Assembly (NCBI GenBank): GCA_002719675.1
Contig: PBID01000002.1
Span: 28,783 to 88,537, forward strand
From: Chloroflexota bacterium
GTDB taxonomy: Bacteria; Chloroflexota; Dehalococcoidia; Lucifugimonadales; GCA-2719675
Direction: 5' to 3'
Length of the DNA stretch: 59,755 nucleotides
This document shows positions 17,726 through 26,266 of this stretch, in pieces. The stretch's first letter is position 1. Every line of letters starts with the position of its first letter. Made by a program: the position numbers and the translations under genes. The notes beneath the pieces were generated by a model. That model saw only the letters and a list, made by a program, of their open reading frames with translations. It was not told the origin of the DNA and ran no database searches.

Positions 17726-18937
17726 ATGAAATTTCCGGAACCTTTTTATTATTCAAATATCAGATTGCTTTGGCTAGCTAGATTTTTTGCTTCTGCAGGA
17801 AGTTTTTTTCAATTTGTTGTAATTGGTTGGCTAACTTATGAATATACTCAATCACGGTTTTTAACAAGTCTTTCTTGGGGGGCTGGGGCATTAGCTAGTG
17901 TGCTTTCTGCTCCTATTGGTGGCTTTGCTGCTGATAAGTGGGAGAGGCAAAAAGTAATTGTGTATGTTTTTTTAATTAAAAGTATATGTGTTTTTATATT
18001 CGCTTATTTGGTGATTTCTAACAATTTCAATACGGCATCAATTTTTATTTTTCTGTTATCAATTGGATTCATTCAATCGTTAGCAGCACCATCAGATTTT
18101 TCTTTGATTCCATTGTTAGTACCTTCTAGAAGAAATATTATATTTGGTGCATATGCAATTGTTGGTTCTGCATATTTTGTTGGACATTTTTCAATTCCGT
18201 ATTTTGCCGGATTGATCCTTCAGGTAATCGGCCCTGGCTGGACATTGATAGGCGAGTTCATATTGTTTTTAATAGCCGTATTTATATATTACAATATTAA
18301 AACTATAGTTCCTCAAACCAGAGTGATTAAGTATAACTTGAAAGAAAACTATCTTGAATTGGTTGGATATTTAAAAACCAATCGTTTGCTGCAGGGAGCA
18401 ATATTACTTCGTACTACTGTGAATATTCTAGTAGTACCATCTGTACATGGATTGTTGCCAATTTATTCTGCTGATATTTTTTCAACAGGTGCAGATGGAT
18501 ATGGTTTGCTTTTTGCAATTTTAGGAATAGGTGGATTTTTTTCTGATTTTAGCCTTTCAATATTTGTAAATTATGTCAAGAAAGGCACTTTGTTACTTTT
18601 TTACTTAACTTTTGTATTTGTTTCGATGTATGCTTTTTCTTTGTCCCAAACACTTAATATTGGATTAATATCATTATTTTTTCTAAATTTTGGATTGATT
18701 AGTACACTCACAATTGGCAGATCTTTGTTAGGTTCAGAGGTTCCCGATAAACTCAGAGGTCGTTTTGGTGGAATTTTTAACTTGACAAATGTACTTAGTG
18801 TTTTCGGCGCTTTATTTGCTGGTGTTTTAGCTGAAAATTATAGTGTGGTTACAGCAACTCAAGTTTGTTGCATAATTGTGCTCATATTGGTGATAATAAT
18901 ATTTGCTTGCTTTCCAACCTTACGCAGATTGGAATAA
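17726..18937 (+). CDS. MFS transporter (12 TM, exporter-like)
   Basis: This 403-aa integral membrane protein has the pattern of the DHA3/EntS-type major facilitator subfamily. The N-terminal part reads VVIGWLTYEYTQSRFLTSLS, and the loop 2-3 motif A is GGFAADKWERQK. A second copy-like motif, GSEVPDKLRGRFGG, lies near the C-terminal half. It is strikingly similar in these blocks to the MFS proteins at 47162 (VVVGWFTYDLTGSRILTS; GGLAADKWERKK) and 45942. Drug, siderophore or metabolite export is typical for the subfamily, but substrate and direction are unknown. It is preceded by a 109-base AT-rich gap. Confidence 0.92.
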   Translation: MKFPEPFYYSNIRLLWLARFFASAGSFFQFVVIGWLTYEYTQSRFLTSLSWGAGALASVLSAPIGGFAADKWERQKVIVYVFLIKSICVFIFAYLVISNNFNTASIFIFLLSIGFIQSLAAPSDFSLIPLLVPSRRNIIFGAYAIVGSAYFVGHFSIPYFAGLILQVIGPGWTLIGEFILFLIAVFIYYNIKTIVPQTRVIKYNLKENYLELVGYLKTNRLLQGAILLRTTVNILVVPSVHGLLPIYSADIFSTGADGYGLLFAILGIGGFFSDFSLSIFVNYVKKGTLLLFYLTFVFVSMYAFSLSQTLNIGLISLFFLNFGLISTLTIGRSLLGSEVPDKLRGRFGGIFNLTNVLSVFGALFAGVLAENYSVVTATQVCCIIVLILVIIIFACFPTLRRLE

Positions 18938-18949
18938 TGTATGTTAAAT

Positions 18950-18977
18950 TTGCGTAAAAAAATTCTTGTAGTATTAT
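18950..18977 (+). promoter_or_regulatory. Promoter of the 18987 lipoprotein, possibly leaderless
   Basis: TTGCGT (18950-18955) and TATTAT (18972-18977) are spaced by 16 bases. The predicted start of transcription lies 2-4 bases from the ATG at 18987, and no Shine-Dalgarno site is visible. Confidence 0.42.
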
Positions 18978-18986
18978 TTAGTAGTT

Positions 18987-19433
18987 ATGTTGAAAAAGTT
19001 TTATAAAATCAGTAAGTTATTAATTTTGATTTCAATGCTCTTAATTGCTTGTTCAGATCAAGGTTCAAATCAAGGCCAGCCTGCTAAACTCAAAGAACCT
19101 TTAGTTGAAGTAAAAGTACACGGTGAATCTGGAAATAATCCCAAAGTTACCTTACCTTTGTTAATTTGGGATTCATATGAGTATAAAGATATTATAGTAC
19201 ATTCATATTTAGGAGGGAAAGAAAAAGGTTGTGTGATCACTGAGGGAAATGGACGTCCTATTAAATTAGATACTAAGATAAAATTTTTAGAAGATGCACC
19301 TTGTCTTTATTCTCGTTTAACAACTGAAGATGGAGTACCGCATATTTATAATGCTGGCTTGATGAAAATTTTGATCGTTTCAACTGGAGAAGAAGTCTAT
19401 ACTTGGAGTAAAGCAGTTGAATTGACAAAATAA
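18987..19433 (+). CDS. Small lipoprotein, member A of a four-member paralogous family
   Basis: This 148-aa protein has a basic leader and lipobox LLIAC (C22), so it is exported and lipid-anchored. The mature part has three conserved blocks shared with the proteins at 40484, 44393 and 52516. Block 1 is LPLLIWDSYEY, block 2 is GCVITEGNGRPI followed by IKFLEDAPC, and the C-terminal block is LMKILIVSTGEEVYTWSKAVE. The C-terminal block looks like the last strands of an SH3-like barrel, and the two block-2 cysteines could form a disulfide. I do not recognise the family. It lies between an MFS transporter and an alpha/beta hydrolase. Function is unknown; a surface binding or accessory role is only inferred. 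Confidence 0.85.
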   Translation: MLKKFYKISKLLILISMLLIACSDQGSNQGQPAKLKEPLVEVKVHGESGNNPKVTLPLLIWDSYEYKDIIVHSYLGGKEKGCVITEGNGRPIKLDTKIKFLEDAPCLYSRLTTEDGVPHIYNAGLMKILIVSTGEEVYTWSKAVELTK

Positions 19434-19478
19434 TTTATATTTAATTCAAAATGAAAGTTATATTTTCTCAGAAAAAAG

Positions 19479-20357
19479 ATGGTTGATTTGAAGCTTATAC
19501 AAACTGAAACTTCAGATGGTTTTAAATTAGATGGTTGTTTTTTAGAGCCCCAAAACTCCAATTCCAGTGATATTGATGCTCTTCTATTAATTCATGGTAC
19601 CACTGGAAATTTTTACTCAGGATCAATGATTTCTATTCTGGGTAAATATTTTTCAAAAAATGGGTATCCAGTAGCAGTTTTCAATACCAGAGGACATGAT
19701 GTAGTTTCACAAGGTAGTCCAAATTTTCCTGAAGATTTTGGGGGTACTGCTTTTGAGATTTTGGATGATTGTTTGTTAGATTTGGATTCTATGATTAACT
19801 GGTTGAAGGAGAAAAAATTTCGTAAGATTTGCTTAGTTGGCTCTAGTATGGGAGCAGTAAAAGTGATCTATTATCAGGCTTTTAGAAATAATTTTTCAGT
19901 GAAATCTGTGGTTGCAATTTCTCCTGTTAGACTTTCTAAAAATTATTATCTAAACTCTCAAGATTCATTTCATTATAAAAAATATTTAAAAATTGCGAAT
20001 GATTTGGTAGATTCGGGTTTGGGTAATCAATTGATTAATATTAAGGAAGATATAGTCCCTGGTGCTGGATTATTTTCAGCAGAAGCATATTTAGATAAAT
20101 ATGGAGGAGAAAGATATGATATTGTCAAATATGTGGATAAAATTGAGTCGAATCTTCTGATAATGGCCGGAACCAATGAAACACACCCCAGACTAAAGGA
20201 TGTTGCATTTGATTCATATAATAGAGGGATCGAAGCAAATAAAAAAATTGATTTAGTTTTAGTTCCTGATGGGGAACATGGGTTACACTCTATGGATCAG
20301 AAATTGCCAGAATCTATCGATATATGGCTGAGAAAAATAAATTTACCACAAATTTAA
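19479..20357 (+). CDS. Alpha/beta hydrolase
   Basis: This 292-aa protein is predicted to be a soluble serine hydrolase. LLLIHGTTGNF is the oxyanion-side motif, FNTRGHD follows, and the nucleophile elbow is GSSMGA (about 126-131). The catalytic His is in PDGEHGLHS near the end. No signal peptide is present, so it probably acts in the cytoplasm on an ester, amide or lactone. The substrate cannot be inferred. It follows the small lipoprotein by 45 bases and overlaps the convergent 69-aa gene by 15 bases. Confidence 0.88.
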   Translation: MVDLKLIQTETSDGFKLDGCFLEPQNSNSSDIDALLLIHGTTGNFYSGSMISILGKYFSKNGYPVAVFNTRGHDVVSQGSPNFPEDFGGTAFEILDDCLLDLDSMINWLKEKKFRKICLVGSSMGAVKVIYYQAFRNNFSVKSVVAISPVRLSKNYYLNSQDSFHYKKYLKIANDLVDSGLGNQLINIKEDIVPGAGLFSAEAYLDKYGGERYDIVKYVDKIESNLLIMAGTNETHPRLKDVAFDSYNRGIEANKKIDLVLVPDGEHGLHSMDQKLPESIDIWLRKINLPQI

Positions 20358-20552
20358 TGCTCTTCCGTTACCTGCAATAATCATTAAGCAGGTAAATACA
20401 TGTAGACAAATCCAAAAAGTTCTAAATGCTAGAGCTCTTTTTACGTCTTTTTTAGATATTGGTGGATTTGTAGGCGCATCTTTATCGGTTTCGCCAATAG
20501 GCATTCCTACAGTTCTAGCCCAAACTTTTATCCAATTTTTTTGCTCAGACAC
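20343..20552 (-). CDS. Small membrane protein paired with the RND exporter
   Basis: This 69-aa protein starts at GTG 20552, 17 bases after the RND-like gene. It has a soluble N-terminal half (SEQKNWIKVWARTVGMP) with a PTNPPIS stretch. One hydrophobic segment (about 44-62, FWICLHVFTCLMIIAG) leads to a short polar end. An in-frame stop lies just upstream, which fixes the frame. Its position suggests an accessory subunit of the exporter, but no family is recognised. The 3' end overlaps the convergent hydrolase gene. Confidence 0.72.
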   Translation of the reverse strand: MSEQKNWIKVWARTVGMPIGETDKDAPTNPPISKKDVKRALAFRTFWICLHVFTCLMIIAGNGRALNLW

Positions 20553-20569
20553 GGGTATCTCGATTCATA

Positions 20570-23368
20570 TTAAAGTTTCTTTAAGTCTCTTTTTGTGGTT
20601 ATAAGTAATAACGTAGGTAATACTAACAATGCGGCTAATAATGACATAAGAATCATTATAGCAGTAAGGATACCAAATGATGAAAATAATGGCATAGGTG
20701 CAAATCCCATTATAAGGAAACCAACCACAGAAGATGCCGCGGATCCTAAGAGTGCTATACCTGTGCCGTTAATAGTAGTTTTTAGTACATGATTGACATT
20801 TGAGTTTTTTGATATCTCTTCTCTAAATCTTTGTGTGATATGAATAGAATAATCAATACCTATTCCTATTGAAATTGCTCCAATTGTAGAGGTGACTAAA
20901 TTTAATCCAAATCCTAAAAGTTGCATTATAGAATATAGCCAAGCTACTACTAAACCAATTGGGATAACTGTTATGAGCGCATATTTAAATGATCTCATTG
21001 CTATAGTTAATACTAATAATGCAGAGATAGCAGCAATTGGGATTGATCTTTGAAGAGACTTGGTTGTTGCTTCTAACTGTTCTTTTCTAGTGAATGGAGA
21101 TCCAGTGATACCAAATTTTTTAATAGATGATTGATTTTCAAAATGGTTAAAATCTGAGTTTAGACTTTTCCATGCTTTTGAAATTTGTCTTAAGTCTCTA
21201 GTCCCAGGTATTCCAATAATCATTTGAGTAACGTATGAATTTTCTGATTTTCTGAGGATATTATATATAGATTCTGGAGTAAATATCATTTCGCCATTTT
21301 TATTGTATACTCCTCTTTGCATTGAAAAATTTAGAATTGTTTCGATATCTTTTTTTGAGTCTGGAATCCCATCAAAATTTGAGTCTTTAATTTGTATGTC
21401 AAAATTTTTAGAGATTAAGTTTAGAGTATATTCAGATTTAGTGTTATTTTTAATTATAGAAATTATATTGGGCTGGCTAATGTAAGGGTCTCCATTAGAT
21501 AAATGTCCAATGTTTCGATTATTTTTAAGATTGTCTAGAAATCTTAATATGTTTTCTATCGAGTTTGGATTAGTTAAATCACCTTCGAAATAAGCTATAG
21601 CAGGTTCTCCACCTCTATCGCCGTTATGAATTTCTAGTTTATCAAGACCAACTACAAAATCCGATTTTGAATCAAAGAAATCTTCTATATTAAAAGTAGG
21701 TTCTAACCTGATAGCGTTTAGTATTGAAATTATTGTGAGACTTCCAAAAAATAATAGAGTGAATAATTTATATTTTGGGAAAAATAAAATTAACTTTTGA
21801 AAGTAAATTGTATTGAATTTGTTTTTCAAAATTAATTTTGGAGAAGGTTGGTTGTTGATAGTTTCATAAGAATTATTTTTGCTTTTATGAAGTAATTTTA
21901 ATGGTATCACTATAGAAATTAAGCCTGAAACAATTAATAAAATTGATCCATATAATGGATTTACTGCTACCATTAAAATCACTGAAACTCCAGTTAGACT
22001 GGCAGTTAAAATACAGATGAAAATCTTGAGAATTTTTGAACTTTTAGAATCCCCCCAGTTTTTCGGTTTAATTTCTAAAATTTTTGAGAATGTTAAGGGT
22101 ATTATTAATCCTAATACAAGGAAAGATGATGTTACTGCAATTGCAGCTGATAGACCAAAATGTACAACTGCTTCAATTTGAGAAGTTACATTAGCTAAAA
22201 ATGCTATGCTATCTGATATAAATGCCAGAGTTAAAGCAGTGATCAAACCAGATAAACCGTATATATATGCATTTTTTGGAGTTTTAAAGGTGTCGAACTC
22301 TTCTTGGAATCTTCTGATTGCATGAATTGCAAAATCTACTCCGAGTGCAATCATAGCTATTGGAACAATCAAATCATTTATTAGCCCAGTTTTAATTCCT
22401 ACAATAAATGATATTCCTTTTAACCAGATTATTAAGCTGCCAATCCCAAAACTTGTTAATACAAACGCCCAATAAGAATTTAATACTAATCCAGTGATTA
22501 AAACTGCAGCAATAACAGTTAATGTGATGAATAGTGCTGCCTGTTGACCCTGTTTTTCAGATTCAAGATTAATATCTATTGCTACACTCCATAATTGATA
22601 ATTAATTTCTTTTCCACGTAAATATTGTTGGATGTTTCTATCGAACTTCTCTTTATTGATTGCAGTCGGGTTACCAGTAACTGCTACCTCATATGAACCT
22701 CCTCCAAGTTTTTGGTTATCAGATAAAGTTATGATAATGATGGCAGGAGAAATCCACCAATCTATTTCTTCACCCAATACAACTTTTTTTTCTTTCGTAG
22801 CTTTAATCGAAATAGTTTCAATCTCTTGTTGGAATTTTTTGGATTTATCAGACATCATCAAATGTATTGCAAATTTTACTTGTTGGTCAGTAGCTTCACT
22901 TAAATTTGTATTTAATCTGGGGTCATTTTGAAGAATGTTTTCTACTACATTTGCAACAGAAATTACTGCAACTGTTTGAGTTTGGGTAGTTGGGTTGAAA
23001 TATTTAGCTAGATAAGGTTGTTTTTTAAGAGTTCCTGGAGTTAATAGTCCAGATGAATCTGCATCTATAAGAGTATTTTGATTAATCAAAATTTCATTTA
23101 GTGATTCAGCTGTTAATATGTCTCCAGTTCTAGATTCGGCTATTGCCCATTGACCGTGTAATGGAGATTCAAAAGTTTGATTTATTGTTTCTTGAAGATC
23201 AAAAACTGCTCCATTAGGATTTTGATTTGCGATTTCGTTAGAATCATTGTTGATAAATGGAATAATTAAAGCGAAAGTTATAACTAAAAAAAAGATTAAT
23301 AAAATCTTTGAATTTTTATATAGCCAAGATGGCACATTTTTTGGTTCAGATTTTTGTAGGTACGCCAT
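20570..23368 (-). CDS. MMPL/RND-superfamily exporter
   Basis: This 932-aa membrane protein has the RND duplication: a transmembrane helix near the N terminus, a large extracytoplasmic loop, a block of helices, then the same again. Each half carries the SSD/MMPL-type signature, ALGVDFAIHAIRRF in the first and GIGIDYSIHITQRF in the second. The Asp within each (GxD(F/Y)) is the likely proton-relay residue. The pattern fits lipid exporters such as HpnN (hopanoids) and MmpL. Candidate cargoes are hopanoids or other lipids, but none is shown by the sequence. The 69-aa membrane protein follows it. No periplasmic adaptor or outer-membrane channel gene is near. Confidence 0.92.
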   Translation of the reverse strand: MAYLQKSEPKNVPSWLYKNSKILLIFFLVITFALIIPFINNDSNEIANQNPNGAVFDLQETINQTFESPLHGQWAIAESRTGDILTAESLNEILINQNTLIDADSSGLLTPGTLKKQPYLAKYFNPTTQTQTVAVISVANVVENILQNDPRLNTNLSEATDQQVKFAIHLMMSDKSKKFQQEIETISIKATKEKKVVLGEEIDWWISPAIIIITLSDNQKLGGGSYEVAVTGNPTAINKEKFDRNIQQYLRGKEINYQLWSVAIDINLESEKQGQQAALFITLTVIAAVLITGLVLNSYWAFVLTSFGIGSLIIWLKGISFIVGIKTGLINDLIVPIAMIALGVDFAIHAIRRFQEEFDTFKTPKNAYIYGLSGLITALTLAFISDSIAFLANVTSQIEAVVHFGLSAAIAVTSSFLVLGLIIPLTFSKILEIKPKNWGDSKSSKILKIFICILTASLTGVSVILMVAVNPLYGSILLIVSGLISIVIPLKLLHKSKNNSYETINNQPSPKLILKNKFNTIYFQKLILFFPKYKLFTLLFFGSLTIISILNAIRLEPTFNIEDFFDSKSDFVVGLDKLEIHNGDRGGEPAIAYFEGDLTNPNSIENILRFLDNLKNNRNIGHLSNGDPYISQPNIISIIKNNTKSEYTLNLISKNFDIQIKDSNFDGIPDSKKDIETILNFSMQRGVYNKNGEMIFTPESIYNILRKSENSYVTQMIIGIPGTRDLRQISKAWKSLNSDFNHFENQSSIKKFGITGSPFTRKEQLEATTKSLQRSIPIAAISALLVLTIAMRSFKYALITVIPIGLVVAWLYSIMQLLGFGLNLVTSTIGAISIGIGIDYSIHITQRFREEISKNSNVNHVLKTTINGTGIALLGSAASSVVGFLIMGFAPMPLFSSFGILTAIMILMSLLAALLVLPTLLLITTKRDLKKL

Positions 23369-23702
23369 TATAAAAATTATTTTTCAATATTGATAATTAC
23401 TATAAATTTATTATTGGAAATTTAATCATCTTTTTTTATGATAATCTAATCGAATATTGCAAACAATAATTAATTAAACAATCTAAACAGCAATTAATTT
23501 GAATAAATTATTAAAATATATTATAGGAATTGGTGTCTTCTTGTGGATGGTTCCTGCAGTTCTACTTGTCGGATTAATGACTTTGATTGTTTTTGCAACG
23601 TGTATGAATTTTTTGCGTTAAGAAATATTATCAGGGTAAAAACGTCAAATAATTAAAAATTGTTAAAGTAGTAGAAAATCTTTGATTATCAGATTTGGAA
23701 AA
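23369..23702. other. 334-base intergenic region with one doubtful hydrophobic mini-ORF
   Basis: The region lies upstream of the RND gene and downstream of a 95-aa membrane protein gene. It is AT-rich. On the plus strand an ATG at 23547 opens 24 hydrophobic codons to a TAA ending at 23621 (MVPAVLLVGLMTLIVFATCM, then NFLR). The frame stays open upstream to 23508 but only with ATT or TTG as possible starts. It may be a small membrane protein or chance. Nothing else is supported here. Confidence 0.25.
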
Positions 23703-23990
23703 TTATTTTTTAGTTAAATCAGGTAACCGTCTTTTTTCTTGTTCTTTTTCAGGAGATATTAGTTTAGATATTTTAGTGTAAAGAAAATCAAGAATTAACC
23801 CTATAACTATTCCCGCAATACTGAAGCCAAAACCAACAATTCCTGAAATGAAAATATCTATTCCACGCCACTTGATTCCATCTAGTGGATCTCCAAAAGT
23901 GTAGTTATACCACATTCCAGCAGAAAAACTTATAGCAAAGACTAACCAATAGAAGATAGTTCTGGAACTCGCAGTAAAGATTTTTTTCAT
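23703..23990 (-). CDS. Small two-TM membrane protein
   Basis: This 95-aa protein has two hydrophobic segments (about 12-31, with WLVFAISFSAGMW, and about 47-69, with ISGIVGFGFSIAGIVIGLIL). They are joined by a loop containing GDPLDGIKW, and the tail is strongly charged (EKEQEKRRLPDLTKK). The composition and the charged tail argue for a real gene. No family is recognised. It is on its own promoter-sized gap from the aminotransferase (118 bases) and might precede nothing else in an operon. Confidence 0.78.
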   Translation of the reverse strand: MKKIFTASSRTIFYWLVFAISFSAGMWYNYTFGDPLDGIKWRGIDIFISGIVGFGFSIAGIVIGLILDFLYTKISKLISPEKEQEKRRLPDLTKK

Positions 23991-24108
23991 CTAATCACTC
24001 CTAGAATTTGGCAATATAAGTTAGCAGATAATACTTTTATGAAGTAATGTTAACACATATTATTTATTCGAACCACATTAGTAATAATTGAATTAATTTA
24101 ATTTAAAA

Positions 24109-25317
24109 TTAATCCTTATGGATCAAGTTTGACAAAATAGAAATTCCAGTAATGATTTCTTCATTGCTGCAACCACTAAAACATAATCGTGCACAAGAAT
24201 TTTTCTCACTGCCGTCGGGAGAAAAATTTGTTCCTAAATCATATGAAACTTCAAGTTTTTCTGATTGAAGTTGAATTTTTTTTAAATCAATTTCAGGCGC
24301 CACTTCTAGCCAAGTGTAGAGACCACCCTCAGGAGTTGACCATGATGTGTATTTTTTATCAAAATTATTTTCAAGCGCTTCGAACATTGTGTTTCTTCGT
24401 GTTTTTAATTCAAAATTTAGGACTTTTAAGTGATTTTCTAGAAAATCTTTTGCAAATCTATAAACTGCAAATGCAGAAAATTTATTCACACCACGGCTAC
24501 CTTTAATAATTTCTATAATTTTTAGAATGCTATCACTTGCTACTAGGTATCCTAATCTGAATCCAGGGACTACCATTTTGCTATATGAACCTACGAAAGT
24601 AGTAATTCCCGTATCATCTAATGATTGAATTGAAGGCAGATGTTGCCCTTCATATCTCATATTTGCAACACCGTCATCTTCAATAATTGGAATTCCACTG
24701 TTTTGAGCTATAGATAAAATTTCTTTTCTACGATTGATATTCATCGTAGTTCCTTGAGGATTTTGAAATGTTGGAATCAGGTATATAAGTTTGCATAATT
24801 GATTATTGGAATGAATTTTTTCAATTGTTTCTTGTAATTTTTCAGGAATCATTCCATTTTGATCGGATGATACTCCGTAAATATTGGCATGAAATCTTCT
24901 TAGAGACCACAAAGTTCCTCCATATACAAAATCATCAACAATTACTGCATCCCCAGGGTTAATTAATGCTTCAGCAACCAAGTGTATTCCCTGTCCTGAT
25001 CCATCGGTGAGTAAAATATTTTCGGGAGAGATGTCCATTTGTCTTTTTAAATGTAAAGTTTCTGAAATCAATTCTCTAAAAGGCAAATAGCCTTGAGGAT
25101 CCGGATATAAATTTTTGGATGATCCTACAATTGTTAGTTCTTTTTCTAATGATTTTAAAATATTTGATACAGGCAACAATTCAGGAGCAGGGTATGAATT
25201 TCTGAAGTCATATTTCATATGATCCCTTATTGGTCCAAAAATTTTTGATTTTTCCCCCAACATATGTGTTGGTGTAGATTTTGAATAATTTTTTTCAAAT
25301 TTATATTGTTTTTCCAT
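24109..25317 (-). CDS. PLP-dependent aminotransferase class I/II (paralogue of 7074 gene)
   Basis: This fold-type I aminotransferase (402 aa) has the PLP lysine in VGSYSKMVVPGFRLG (about residue 244). FQNPQG and IIEDDGVANM carry the other cofactor contacts, and DGSGQG begins the phosphate site. The order and spacing match the paralogue at 7074-8261. It starts 7 bases after the aspartate dehydrogenase gene, so the two form an operon. Together they could interconvert an amino acid and its oxo acid with ammonia release. The aminoadipate/aromatic/alanine range is typical for this group, and the substrate is not determinable. Confidence 0.92.
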   Translation of the reverse strand: MEKQYKFEKNYSKSTPTHMLGEKSKIFGPIRDHMKYDFRNSYPAPELLPVSNILKSLEKELTIVGSSKNLYPDPQGYLPFRELISETLHLKRQMDISPENILLTDGSGQGIHLVAEALINPGDAVIVDDFVYGGTLWSLRRFHANIYGVSSDQNGMIPEKLQETIEKIHSNNQLCKLIYLIPTFQNPQGTTMNINRRKEILSIAQNSGIPIIEDDGVANMRYEGQHLPSIQSLDDTGITTFVGSYSKMVVPGFRLGYLVASDSILKIIEIIKGSRGVNKFSAFAVYRFAKDFLENHLKVLNFELKTRRNTMFEALENNFDKKYTSWSTPEGGLYTWLEVAPEIDLKKIQLQSEKLEVSYDLGTNFSPDGSEKNSCARLCFSGCSNEEIITGISILSNLIHKD

Positions 25318-25324
25318 AGGGTTT

Positions 25325-26149
25325 TTATGTTCCTAAACTAATATTTGGATTGCAAAATTGTTGGATAGTTTGTATTACAGAATATATTGCTAAAGAGCTG
25401 GTTTTAGGATTGCGTTCATTAGGTTTTAAATTCATTGAGAAATTTAATTTGCCAAAGGGACCAATGATGCAAATTTCATGTTTGTTTTCTTTTGATTTAG
25501 GATCACAAATTATTTTCACTTGGGTTTTTTTTGTACCTATAGCTGCAAGACTGAGAGTTGTTGAAACATTTACGTTTGCTGGAAACATTTCTATAGCATC
25601 TTGGGCTGTTCCATTAAAAATTACTTTTGCTTTATCAAAAACTGTATTTTCAAAATTTTGAAATCCTGGAGCACCTGCTAATGATCTAGGATGCTTTGTT
25701 GTAGTAATTGAAACTTTTTCAATTTGGTTCTGAATTGACTTGATTGCATCAATACCACCAATTGCACCTGAAGGAATCAAGATTTTTAATGATTTTTGTT
25801 TTGCAATTTTTTCAAGAAATTTTAGTAATTTTGGATCATTAAAAGCACCAGAACTCATAGCTAAAAAGTTTTTATTCGATTTTAAAATTAATTCTCCATA
25901 TTTTGTGACAGCTGCAGGAGAAGCACATTCAACGACAAGGTTAATTTTTTCAATTGATAAAAATTCTTCAATAGAACTAGTTAGTAAAATTTTTTTAGAA
26001 ATTTTTTTAGAGAATTGTTGAAGCCTAGTCTCATCTTGGTCAAATACACATGATAATTCTGCATTTTGAATTTTACCAGAGTTGATAAATGTAGAAATTT
26101 CTTCCCCCATTGAGCCACATCCTATAATTCCCAAACTATTTAGTGACAT
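25325..26149 (-). CDS. nadX: L-aspartate dehydrogenase-like protein
   Basis: This NAD(P)-dependent enzyme (274 aa) would convert aspartate to iminoaspartate or oxaloacetate plus ammonia. The N-terminal Rossmann motif is GIIGCGSMGEE (8-18). VVECASPAAV and the strongly conserved MSSGAF and IPSGAIGGIDA follow, and the C-terminal half has FPANVNVS and RNPKTS. In NAD biosynthesis the iminoaspartate feeds quinolinate, but nadA and nadC are not in the window, so a catabolic role with the neighbouring aminotransferase is as likely. The start is ATG 26149, preceded by AGGAAAATTAA. Confidence 0.86.
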   Translation of the reverse strand: MSLNSLGIIGCGSMGEEISTFINSGKIQNAELSCVFDQDETRLQQFSKKISKKILLTSSIEEFLSIEKINLVVECASPAAVTKYGELILKSNKNFLAMSSGAFNDPKLLKFLEKIAKQKSLKILIPSGAIGGIDAIKSIQNQIEKVSITTTKHPRSLAGAPGFQNFENTVFDKAKVIFNGTAQDAIEMFPANVNVSTTLSLAAIGTKKTQVKIICDPKSKENKHEICIIGPFGKLNFSMNLKPNERNPKTSSLAIYSVIQTIQQFCNPNISLGT

Positions 26150-26201
26150 TTAATTTTCCTGGAAAAAGAATAGAGTTAAAATTTTTACTTTTATTATTGT
26201 T

Positions 26202-26227
26202 ACGTTTGAATATAATAAAGTCAACGT
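26202..26227. promoter_or_regulatory. Inverted repeat around a -10 element (possible operator)
   Basis: ACGTTTGA (26202-26209) and TCAACGT (26221-26227) form an imperfect inverted repeat, with one base bulged. It encloses a TATAAT (26211-26216) in the divergent gap between nadX and the sugar kinase. A repressor site here would control the kinase promoter. The -35 region is weak. Inferred only. Confidence 0.3.
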
Positions 26228-26266
26228 ATCAAATAATTTTAATTCTTAGTTTAAATGGAGGTTGTC

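Noticed and set aside
24189-24506. Plus-strand ORF inside the aminotransferase gene
   Set aside because: Antisense to conserved PLP motifs; no ribosome site or homology.
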